Assembly: GCA_002373715.1 (NCBI GenBank)
Contig: DFLI01000086.1
Coordinates: 1 to 17,223 of the forward strand
Source of the DNA: Bacteroidales bacterium UBA3623
GTDB taxonomy: Bacteria > Bacteroidota > Bacteroidia > Bacteroidales > UBA932
DNA length: 17,223 nucleotides
Reading direction: 5' to 3'
Under the pieces are notes generated by a model, which did not search any database, was not told the origin of the DNA, and worked only from the letters and a program-made list of their open reading frames with translations. Numbering within the stretch: position 1 is the stretch's first letter; the number at the start of each line of letters is the position of its first letter. The position numbers and the translations under genes are program-made. Below, one piece after another: positions 8,393 to 15,160 of the stretch.

Positions 8393-11128
8393 TTAAAACG
8401 TGATGTCATCTCCAATACTAATCCCTTCATTCCCACCTCCGGAAGCATTCTCATAGACCTCTAATCTCGCCTCTGTTCCCACTTTTGCTTTTCTGCAGTT
8501 GTCGACATAATAGTCGCCCATATACTCCTCCCGTACTATTTGGTCGGCATATCCTCTCTGTACAATGACAAGGATAGATAAATTATCCTTGTTATATCCT
8601 TCTGGAATTGTCGTAGAATACTTAAACTCTTGTACCGAATTCTTCGTCCCAAAACTGATTTCATCACCCAACACATTGGATAGGGACAATCTTAAGACGT
8701 TATCAAACTGTCTCGACGTATAGAATTCTGAAGTATATCCCAATGATGATCCCTGAATACCATCTTCAAGAAGATAGACAGAGATCTTAAAGTCCTCTGC
8801 AACGTGAGAGTATACCTTCCCGCTCACAGTTAGCGTGCTCCCTGAAATCGAAGAGACAAATGATACTCCTGTTTGTGCAGGATATATTTTTTCTTGTTCT
8901 GCAATTGCTGAAACGAAGTTCTCCACAACCAAATGGGAATCACTGTCAGACCAGTTACGTATACGAATACGATAATCAATGACCCCGCTGGGGATGCCAC
9001 CATAGAATAGGCCATATAATATAGGAGCCTCATCGAAATCGATTGGCGATTCAAGCAGGGGATTTCCCATACCACGTCCGTGTACGTCAACCCGACAATA
9101 CTTATCTCCCACCTTCTCATCAGCCAGCTTTATTCTCTCGTTCATTCCCACGGAATAACCGCAGTGAACCGACGTAAACATCATATACAACGACTTATGA
9201 ACGAATCTCTGGTTCTGCCAACCACTGCCTATTTGAGTAATAGACACGGTTTTCGTCATCCCAGAGCAGGTAATAGTTAAGCTGCCTGTACGTTTTGCAT
9301 CATTATTGGCAGACACGGTGAGTTGAATAGTTGCATCTCCTGTTCCGGTTGTTGCAGAAGGAGTACACCAGGACGGTTGTCCGGATATGGACCAATCTCC
9401 ATTACAAGAGATCTTAATATCTTTACTTCCGCCAGCACTTAAGAACGAAAGAGATGTTGGAGAAACGGAAATATGGTATGCCGTTACCGCAACTTCACAC
9501 CTTGCCGTTTTATCTCCGGCGCTTGCTTGGATGATTGCCGTTCCTTCTTCCACCGCTGTGACTAAACCATCTACGACGGTAGCCACACCCGCATTAGACG
9601 TTGTCCAGGTGACCTTCTTATCTGTAGCATCATCCGGAGCGACAGTTGCAACAAGCGTTTCACTTTGTCCTTTCTTAAGCTCTAATGTAGCCTTATTCAG
9701 CGTAATCTCCGTTACTGCTATCACTTTCTTTTGCACCGTCACCGTGCAACTAGCTTCCTCGCCGCCGGCACTTGCTTTAATCACAGCCGAACCCTCCGCC
9801 ACCGCCGTTACAACACCGTTGGCAACAGTAGCAGTCGCGGCATTAGATGTGGTCCATGTAACCGTCTGCTCATCGGCATCGTTGGGACTGATGGTAGCCG
9901 TAAGGGTTGTAGTCTGACCTTCCTCCAATGAAACGGTAGTGCGGTCCAAAGATACACTCTGGACAGGAGTGGTAACCGTGACTTCGCAAGTAGCAGATTT
10001 CTCGCCAGCGGCAGCTGTAATGGTAGCCTTACCACTCTTCACTGCTGTAACTTTACCGGTCTGATCAACGCTTGCAATGGTGGCATCACTACTGGACCAG
10101 GTAACCGTTTTGTCCGTAGCGTCATCGGGGGCGACAGTTGCGACTAGCGTTTCATCCTCTCCCTTCTTCAAATCCAATTTATCCCTATTAAGCGTTACAG
10201 AAGTAACCGCAACTACTCCTTTCTTCACCGTAACCTTACAAGTGGCTTGTTTCTCGCCCGCCTTCGCTGTGATAATGGCTTCACCTTCTTTTACAGCCGT
10301 AACTTTTCCATCGGCCACGTTGGCAATTTCGGCATTGGAGGTGCTCCAAGTAACTGTCTTGTCCGTGGCATTATCTGGCTTTATCGTTGCTATGAGAGTC
10401 TCGGTTCCGTCAGGTTCCAGCGTGAGCTCTGTCTTGTTCAATGTTACGCTTTCCACGGCAACTGTAGCCTTTTTCACCGTAACCTTACAAGTGGCTTGTT
10501 TCTCGCCAGCTTTGGCTGTGATGATGGCTTCGCCTTCCTTTACAGCCGTTACCTTTCCATCGGCCACGGTGGCAATCTCCGCATTGGAGGTACTCCAGGT
10601 GACGGTCTTGTCTGTGGCATTCTCGGGAGCGACCGTCGCCGTAAGGGTCTCCGTACCACTAGGCTCCAGCGTGAGTTCCGTCTTGTTAAGCGTTACACTC
10701 TCAACGGCTATAGTCTGAGGCGCCGCGGCATCCTGATTCACAGTAAAACTCTGCTTAATAGTACCACACTGAATGGTAACCGTGGAACTACGGGCTTTAT
10801 CCGTGGTATTGGGCTGGGCCGTAACTGTCATGGTTACAGCGCCCGCGCCACCACTGGTAGGCTGCACACTAAGCCAGCTGGAGGTCTTTGTATCAGCCAC
10901 ATCGGCACTCCATGCCGCCGTTGCCGTGAACTTTACCGTCTGGCTCTGGGCCTGCGTTCCGGCTTGAATACTGATTCCCTGCGAAAAGACCGCCTGGCTC
11001 TCGGAAGGAATCTCTATCTTGGGAGTCACCGGAGGTTGTGGTTGCGGTTCCGGTTCCTCTTTCTTCTTGTCGCAGGTAACAGCTAACAATAAAGCCGTTG
11101 ATACCAATAGAAGAGTTCGAAGTCTCAT
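8393..11128 (-). CDS. Lipoprotein with BACON, five Big_2 and Omp28-like domains
   Basis: A 911-residue lipoprotein. I chose the ATG at 11128 because it gives a standard signal (MRLRTLLLV, then a hydrophobic core) ending at C19; longer starts at 11158 (ATG) or 11179 (TTG) add an unnatural leader. After C19 come DKKKEEPEPQPQPP, a likely surface-export and spacer stretch. About 37-132 is a BACON-like domain (WLSVQPTSGGAGAVTMTVTA), about 140-550 holds five Big_2 Ig-like repeats, and about 553-633 a second BACON domain (LSFLSAGGSKDIKISCNGDWSI). From 638 to the end is an Omp28-like region: a thioredoxin-like strand with CGYS at about 656 where active members have CxxC, then the beta-rich tail with VYLLEDGIQGSS and VLRLSLS. 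I infer a structural or binding role with no redox activity. Its partner gene, the M64 lipoprotein, follows after 12 bp. Confidence 0.82.
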   Translation of the reverse strand: MRLRTLLLVSTALLLAVTCDKKKEEPEPQPQPPVTPKIEIPSESQAVFSQGISIQAGTQAQSQTVKFTATAAWSADVADTKTSSWLSVQPTSGGAGAVTMTVTAQPNTTDKARSSTVTIQCGTIKQSFTVNQDAAAPQTIAVESVTLNKTELTLEPSGTETLTATVAPENATDKTVTWSTSNAEIATVADGKVTAVKEGEAIITAKAGEKQATCKVTVKKATVAVESVTLNKTELTLEPDGTETLIATIKPDNATDKTVTWSTSNAEIANVADGKVTAVKEGEAIITAKAGEKQATCKVTVKKGVVAVTSVTLNRDKLDLKKGEDETLVATVAPDDATDKTVTWSSSDATIASVDQTGKVTAVKSGKATITAAAGEKSATCEVTVTTPVQSVSLDRTTVSLEEGQTTTLTATISPNDADEQTVTWTTSNAATATVANGVVTAVAEGSAVIKASAGGEEASCTVTVQKKVIAVTEITLNKATLELKKGQSETLVATVAPDDATDKKVTWTTSNAGVATVVDGLVTAVEEGTAIIQASAGDKTARCEVAVTAYHISVSPTSLSFLSAGGSKDIKISCNGDWSISGQPSWCTPSATTGTGDATIQLTVSANNDAKRTGSLTITCSGMTKTVSITQIGSGWQNQRFVHKSLYMMFTSVHCGYSVGMNERIKLADEKVGDKYCRVDVHGRGMGNPLLESPIDFDEAPILYGLFYGGIPSGVIDYRIRIRNWSDSDSHLVVENFVSAIAEQEKIYPAQTGVSFVSSISGSTLTVSGKVYSHVAEDFKISVYLLEDGIQGSSLGYTSEFYTSRQFDNVLRLSLSNVLGDEISFGTKNSVQEFKYSTTIPEGYNKDNLSILVIVQRGYADQIVREEYMGDYYVDNCRKAKVGTEARLEVYENASGGGNEGISIGDDITF
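9479..10708 (-). repeat. Five tandem Big_2 Ig-like repeats
   Basis: Five units of about 80-83 codons: 10460-10708, 10211-10459, 9968-10210, 9719-9967 and 9479-9718. Each runs from xVxSVTLNKxxLxL through ATVAPxxATDKTVTW to TCxVTV. The first two, 249 bp each, differ at only about 8 of 83 residues and share long DNA identity, which points to a recent tandem duplication. The other three have diverged further. Confidence 0.9.
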
Positions 11129-11144
11129 AAGCAGATACAATAAG

Positions 11145-11172
11145 GGCTTGAACTGCATGCGCAACCCAAGCC
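11145..11172 (-). promoter_or_regulatory. Hairpin before the lipoprotein start codon
   Basis: GGCTTG (11145-11150) and CAAGCC (11167-11172) form a 6-bp stem around a loop containing GCATGC. On the minus-strand transcript it lies 16 nt before the ATG at 11128 and encloses the alternative upstream ATG, so it could favour the downstream start. Modest stem; may be chance. Confidence 0.3.
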
Positions 11173-11196
11173 TATTCAAATACTAAACAAATGATT

Positions 11197-11280
11197 CTGA
11201 CCCTGTTAAAGCCGCCCCGGGGAGACGGGGATACACCAAAGGAATGCTTTTGTGAAAGCCTTAGTGTCATAACGGGTCAG
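11197..11280 (-). promoter_or_regulatory. Structured leader, predicted three-way junction
   Basis: In the minus-strand transcript an outer stem joins CTGACCCGTTA (11270-11280) to TAACAGGGTCAG (11197-11208), 11 pairs with one bulged A. Inside it are two hairpins. One spans roughly 11232-11266, with ACAC/GTGT at the base and GCTTT/AAAGC (11246-11259) around a 4-nt loop. The other is CCCCG/CGGGG (11215-11230). The element begins about 13 nt after the predicted promoter -7 box, so it would be the 5' end of the lipoprotein mRNA. I do not recognise it as a known riboswitch. It could instead be a miniature palindromic repeat or an rpn terminator, though no T-tract follows. Confidence 0.5.
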
Positions 11281-11293
11281 TTTACCTCATGAG

Positions 11294-11325
11294 CAAAGGT
11301 AAAAAATGTCCGCCACAAAAACAAA
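11294..11325 (-). promoter_or_regulatory. Putative promoter of the lipoprotein operon
   Basis: On the minus strand TTTG (11322-11325) is followed after 20 bp by TACCTTTG (11294-11301), a full match to the Bacteroidota TAnnTTTG -7 element. It lies directly after the rpn stop codon. Predicted transcription starts near 11287, giving a leader of about 160 nt. Confidence 0.65.
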
Positions 11326-11326
11326 T

Positions 11327-12181
11327 CTATTTCAGTGAGTTAATAGTCTCAACGGCCAGACCGGTATACTCGGAAATGGTCTCCACGTCCACTCCCTTTG
11401 CAAGCATAGTCTTCGCCACTTTCTCCATTCCTTCAGCTTTCCCTTCCATTCTTCCTTCCTGTCTGGCGTAGGCAATCATGCGTTCTATGTCTTCCTTTGT
11501 ATGCATATCTTCGAAGTATTTGGCCTTTTCGTTACTTGCAAAAGTACTCAAATCAGCCGACTTAAACAAGAGATCAAAGATTTCGCCTTGTAATCCTTCC
11601 GGTCTCTCTTTCAGCCCACTGATATTCCGGAGCACATAACAGAAGTTATCCAGGACGCTCGCTTCTGGGGTCATTGCTTTTGTACAGTTGGGCAGTTCAA
11701 GGAATAAATACTGGAGACAGTCCGTCATCAATTCATGCGATTCGATTTCTTGAATGTTGTATCTGTACAACACCTGGTCCCCTTTATGAAACGAGAAGTT
11801 CATGATGCCGATGAAGTAAACTGGAGGGAATGCAAATATGGAAGATCCAACAGCCAATTGTTTCTGGACGGCGAAAGTGGAATTAAAGACGGCCCTGTTA
11901 TAGAAGTCATTCTGCCTGGCCAGTTGCATTTCCACCACAAAGCGGGAGCCATCCTGGTCGGTACATTCCACATCTACCCGGGCATCCTTTCCTTCATCAA
12001 TGGGATTAATGTGTTCCTGAGGACCGAAACTTAGGTCTATAATCTTCCTCTCCGGAATCAGTTCACCTAGTAAAAGAGTCATCAGGCGCTTGGCCGGAGC
12101 CCAGCCAAAGGTTCGTTTGAACCAACGGTCCATAAGCACGTCGGCATAGGGACCTACAATACGTGTTTTTTGTTCTTCCAT
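11327..12181 (-). CDS. Rpn family PD-(D/E)XK nuclease / putative transposase
   Basis: A 284-residue protein of the Rpn (recombination-promoting nuclease) or PDDEXK_2 type. Visible features are the N-terminal block YADVLMDRWFKRTFGW, the nuclease core with D70 in ARVDVECTDQDGSRFVVEMQ and E84-x-Q86 (the E-x-Q form usual in this family), FIGIMNFSF, and a charged C-terminal helix with ARQEGRMEGKAEG repeats. E. coli relatives are DNA endonucleases that raise recombination, and some Rpn loci act in phage defence; which applies here is not known. I chose the ATG at 12181 because it lies just after a good promoter and hairpin; an upstream extension to 12256 would read through the promoter. No terminal inverted repeats or target duplication were seen, so I would not call it an insertion sequence. 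Confidence 0.85.
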   Translation of the reverse strand: MEEQKTRIVGPYADVLMDRWFKRTFGWAPAKRLMTLLLGELIPERKIIDLSFGPQEHINPIDEGKDARVDVECTDQDGSRFVVEMQLARQNDFYNRAVFNSTFAVQKQLAVGSSIFAFPPVYFIGIMNFSFHKGDQVLYRYNIQEIESHELMTDCLQYLFLELPNCTKAMTPEASVLDNFCYVLRNISGLKERPEGLQGEIFDLLFKSADLSTFASNEKAKYFEDMHTKEDIERMIAYARQEGRMEGKAEGMEKVAKTMLAKGVDVETISEYTGLAVETINSLK

Positions 12182-12197
12182 AGTGTTTGTTTTTACG

Positions 12198-12215
12198 CCA
12201 GCCATCGTTGGCTGG
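12198..12215 (-). promoter_or_regulatory. Perfect hairpin in the rpn leader
   Basis: CCAGCCA (12198-12204) and TGGCTGG (12209-12215) form a perfect 7-bp stem with a 4-nt loop. It lies between the -7 element and the rpn start codon, so it would be almost the first thing transcribed. An outer pair, TGTTTGT (12184-12190) and ACAAACA (12221-12227), surrounds it, and the outer right arm overlaps the -7 box. Confidence 0.5.
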
Positions 12216-12221
12216 TCTGGA

Positions 12222-12252
12222 CAAACATAGGAAGCACACCTCACCTGGCAAA
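12222..12252 (-). promoter_or_regulatory. Putative promoter of the rpn gene
   Basis: On the minus strand TTTG (12249-12252) is followed after exactly 19 bp by TATGTTTG (12222-12229). Both boxes match the Bacteroidota consensus. Predicted start of transcription is near 12215, about 35 nt before the ATG. Confidence 0.68.
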
Positions 12253-12300
12253 GCATCGTAAAAAAGAAAGTGTTGTTTCACATTCATTTTGTGGGTTTCC

Positions 12301-12314
12301 ACCGAAAATTCGGT
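12301..12314. promoter_or_regulatory. Palindrome between infB terminator and rpn promoter
   Basis: ACCGAA and TTCGGT are separated by two A, a 14-bp near-perfect palindrome. It could be a regulator site for rpn, about 50 bp upstream of the -33 box, but nothing else supports this. The rest of the 12253-12356 stretch shows no gene. Confidence 0.22.
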
Positions 12315-12356
12315 TGAATCTTGAACAGGTTTCTTACGAAAAGCGGACGGGAGGGC

Positions 12357-12404
12357 AAAAAGAAGCCCGCGTCAGGAAAAAAGTGATACATCCGGACGCG
12401 GGCT
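12357..12404 (-). terminator. Intrinsic terminator of the rimP-nusA-infB operon
   Basis: A perfect 10-bp stem, AGCCCGCGTC (12364-12373) with GACGCGGGCT (12395-12404), encloses a 21-nt loop. On the minus strand it is followed by TTCTTTTT, a good U-rich tract. It lies 19 bp after the infB stop, as expected. Confidence 0.85.
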
Positions 12405-12423
12405 AAAACTAAATCGCAAAGCT

Positions 12424-15135
12424 TTACAGGCTTCGCTTGATTTCTACAATCTGGAAGGCTTCGATGATGTCTCCGGGGTGGATGTCGTTGTAGCGTTCAA
12501 GGCCGCAACCGCACTCCATGCCGGAGGGGACTTCCTTGGCCTGGTCCTTGCCCCTTTGCAGGGAGGAGAGTGAACCGGTATACACCACGATGCCGTCGCG
12601 AATGAGGCGGACATCGGCCTTGTTCACCAGCTTTCCTTCCTTCACCAGGCAACCGGCAATGGTACCCACCTTGGAAATCTTGAAGGTTTGCTTCACCTCG
12701 GCGGTGGCGGTCACCTCTTCCTTCTTCTCGGGCTCCAGCATACCTTCGATACCTTCCTTCACTTCGTTGATACAGTCGTAAATAACGGAGTAGAGGCGGA
12801 TTTCGATGCCTTCCTTCTCGGCAGCCCTGCGGGCTTCGGCAGAAGGACGCACCTGGAAGCCGATGATCACGGCGTCGGAGGCTTCGGCCAGCAGAACGTC
12901 GGACTCGGAGATGGCACCCACAGCCTTGTGGATTACATTCACGCGCACCTCTTCGGTAGAGAGCTTGATGAGGGAATCGGACAGAGCCTCAACAGAGCCG
13001 TCCACGTCACCCTTAACGATAACGTTGAGTTCCTTGAAGTTGCCAATAGCGATACGGCGGCCAATCTCTTCCAGGGTAAGGTGCTTCTGCGTCTTGATGC
13101 CCTGGATGCGGATGAGCTGCTCGCGGCGCTGGGCAATGCTCTTGGCCTCTTTTTCATCGGCCATGATATTGAACTTTTCACCGGCGGCGGGAGCACCGTT
13201 CAGACCCAGCAGGGAAACCGGCGTGGAAGGACCGGCGCTTTCCACCTTCTGTCCACGCTCGTTGTACATGGCCTTCACGCGGCCGTAGTAGCTGCCGGAG
13301 ATAATGACGTCTCCCACGTGCACCGTACCGTCCTGCACCAGCACCGTGGCAAGATAGCCGCGGCCCTTGTCCAGGGAGCTTTCAATGACGGCGCCGCTTC
13401 CCAGCTTGTTGGGGTTGGCCTTCAGTTCCAGGAGGTCGGTCTCGAAGAGCACCTTCTCCAGGAGCTTATCTACATTGATGCCCTTCTTGGCCGATATTTC
13501 CTGGCACTGGTACTTACCGCCCCAGTCTTCCACCAGGATGTTCATCTCGGAGAGCTGACGGCGGATGGTGTCGGCATTGGCACCGGGCTTATCAATCTTG
13601 TTGATGGCGAAGACCATGGGAACGCCGGCGGCCTGTGCATGGGCGATGGCTTCCTTGGTCTGGGGCATCACGGCGTCATCGGCCGCTACAATGATGATGG
13701 CCAGGTCTGTCATCTGGGCACCGCGGGCACGCATGGCGGTAAAGGCCTCGTGACCGGGGGTATCCAGGAAGGTGATGTGACGGCCGTTGTCCAGCGTCAC
13801 GCTATAGGCGCCGATATGCTGGGTAATGCCGCCGGCCTCACCGGCAATCACATTGGAATTGCGGATGTTGTCCAGCAGGGACGTCTTACCGTGGTCTACG
13901 TGACCCATCACGGTGATCACCGGAGGACGCTCCACCAGGTCTTCTTCCCGGTCGGGCTCCTGCTGCTGGATCTCTTCCGTGAGTTCGGCCGTTACGAATT
14001 CCACCTTGTAGCCGAATTCCTCGGCCACCAGTACCAGGGTTTCGGCATCCAGACGCTGATTGATGGACACCATCATACCCAGGGACATACAGGCACCGAT
14101 CACCTTCACCACCGGGGTGTTGTTCATCAGGGTGGCGAGGTCGTTCACGGTTACAAACTCCGTTACCTTGAGCACCTTGTTCTCTGCAGCCGCGGCCTCC
14201 ATTTCCTCCTGGGAACGGATGGCGGCAATCTCCCTCTTCTCCTTGCGGTGCTTGGCGCCGAAGTTGTTCTTGCTCTCGTTCATGCGGGCGTAGGTTTCCT
14301 TCACCTGCTTCTGGATCTCCTTCTGCAGTTCTTCCTGCTCGGCCTCGGTCATGGCCGGCTTGAAGCGGTCCCCTTTCTTGCGGCCCTTGCCCTGTTGCTG
14401 CTGGTTACCGGCAGCGGGCTTGTTCTTGTTGTCGTTCTTCTTGGGGGCTTTTTCGGCCTGAACCTTGGTTACATCCACCTTTTGGGAGCCGGATGCTTTG
14501 ATTCTCTCACGCTTCTTGGCCTTCTTGGGGTCAAACTGGGAGAGGTCAATCTTGCCCAGCACCTTGAAGGGAGCGCCGGCTTCGGCAGCGGGGGCCGTTT
14601 CCGCAGGGGTCGGTTCGGAAACAGTTTCCTCGGGCTCTTCTTCAGCTTCGGGCTGGGGTTCGGGTTCGGGCTCTGCCACAGGCTCCGGCTGGGGCTCCGG
14701 TTCCGGTTCGGGTTCGGGCTCCACCACGGGTTCGGGCTCTGCCACGGGCTCCGGTTCGGGTTCGGGAACAGGCTCCGGCTCGGGCTCTGCCACGGGCTCG
14801 GGTTCGGCCACAGGTTCGGGCTCTACGTTACGGGACAGATTGTTGCTCTTGATCACCGTCACGCGCTCGGGTTCGAACTCGTCTTCCTCTTCTTCCGGTT
14901 TCTTGGAAGCCTTGTCCAGGATTTCGGTGAGCTTAACATCCACCTTCTCGGCGGCTTCCTTCAGTTCCAGGTCCTTGCCGAACTTCTTGTGCAGTTCGGG
15001 CAGGAACTCTTCCGAAATTTTGAGGTTCGGATTGGCGTCTTCAATGCCGGCGCCTTTGGAATTGAGGAACTCCACCAGGGTGTCAAGCCCGATGTTAAAT
15101 TGTTTGATCAGTTTTGATAGTCTGATTTCTGCCAT
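12424..15135 (-). CDS. infB: Translation initiation factor IF-2
   Basis: GTPase that brings fMet-tRNA to the 30S subunit and promotes 50S joining. The 903 residues hold an N-terminal IF2-N region (1-60, MAEIRLSKLIKQFN), a long acidic linker with a Glu-Pro array (105-164), a basic stretch (205-260), then the G domain: G1 GHVDHGKT 411-418, G2 GGITQH with T438, G3 DTPGHEAF from 458, G4 NKID 512-515 and G5 SAK. The beta-barrel domains II and IV and the C1/C2 tail follow, with the end EAFQIVEIKRSL. All GTPase motifs are intact. It is the last gene of rimP-nusA-infB, 25 bp after nusA, and is followed by a clear terminator at 12357-12404. The Glu-Pro linker looks low-complexity and probably varies between strains. 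Confidence 0.97.
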   Translation of the reverse strand: MAEIRLSKLIKQFNIGLDTLVEFLNSKGAGIEDANPNLKISEEFLPELHKKFGKDLELKEAAEKVDVKLTEILDKASKKPEEEEDEFEPERVTVIKSNNLSRNVEPEPVAEPEPVAEPEPEPVPEPEPEPVAEPEPVVEPEPEPEPEPQPEPVAEPEPEPQPEAEEEPEETVSEPTPAETAPAAEAGAPFKVLGKIDLSQFDPKKAKKRERIKASGSQKVDVTKVQAEKAPKKNDNKNKPAAGNQQQQGKGRKKGDRFKPAMTEAEQEELQKEIQKQVKETYARMNESKNNFGAKHRKEKREIAAIRSQEEMEAAAAENKVLKVTEFVTVNDLATLMNNTPVVKVIGACMSLGMMVSINQRLDAETLVLVAEEFGYKVEFVTAELTEEIQQQEPDREEDLVERPPVITVMGHVDHGKTSLLDNIRNSNVIAGEAGGITQHIGAYSVTLDNGRHITFLDTPGHEAFTAMRARGAQMTDLAIIIVAADDAVMPQTKEAIAHAQAAGVPMVFAINKIDKPGANADTIRRQLSEMNILVEDWGGKYQCQEISAKKGINVDKLLEKVLFETDLLELKANPNKLGSGAVIESSLDKGRGYLATVLVQDGTVHVGDVIISGSYYGRVKAMYNERGQKVESAGPSTPVSLLGLNGAPAAGEKFNIMADEKEAKSIAQRREQLIRIQGIKTQKHLTLEEIGRRIAIGNFKELNVIVKGDVDGSVEALSDSLIKLSTEEVRVNVIHKAVGAISESDVLLAEASDAVIIGFQVRPSAEARRAAEKEGIEIRLYSVIYDCINEVKEGIEGMLEPEKKEEVTATAEVKQTFKISKVGTIAGCLVKEGKLVNKADVRLIRDGIVVYTGSLSSLQRGKDQAKEVPSGMECGCGLERYNDIHPGDIIEAFQIVEIKRSL
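14644..14823 (-). repeat. Glu-Pro repeat in the IF-2 linker
   Basis: Codons 105-164 of infB are almost entirely Glu-Pro dipeptides with occasional Val-Ala or Gln, written as repeats of a GAGCCCGAACC-like unit. The DNA is prone to slippage, so length variation between strains is expected. The opposite strand yields spurious Gly-Ser-rich reading frames. Confidence 0.85.
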
Positions 15136-15160
15136 ATATTAACCCCTTTTTTGTTCTAAA

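Noticed and set aside
11129..11179. Longer start (TTG at 11179 or ATG at 11158) for the Big_2 lipoprotein
   Set aside because: The ATG at 11128 gives a proper lipoprotein signal; the longer forms place an extra hydrophobic and basic stretch before it.
11215..11230. CCCCG/CGGGG hairpin as an rpn terminator
   Set aside because: The stem is short, no T-tract follows, and it lies after a new promoter inside a larger fold; I treat it as part of the leader structure.
11327..12229. rpn gene as a complete insertion sequence
   Set aside because: I see no terminal inverted repeats or target-site duplication around it, and the family lacks a proven transposase role.
14644..14823. CRISPR-like regular repeat
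   Set aside because: The repeats are in-frame Glu-Pro codons without unique spacers.
12688..15117. An 809-codon open frame on the plus strand opposite infB
   Set aside because: Mirror frame of infB, with Gly-Phe-rich sequence produced by the Glu-Pro codon array; no start signal or family.
14465..15142. Gly-Ser repeat protein on the plus strand
   Set aside because: The GSGSGSATG repeats are the complement of the IF-2 Glu-Pro array.
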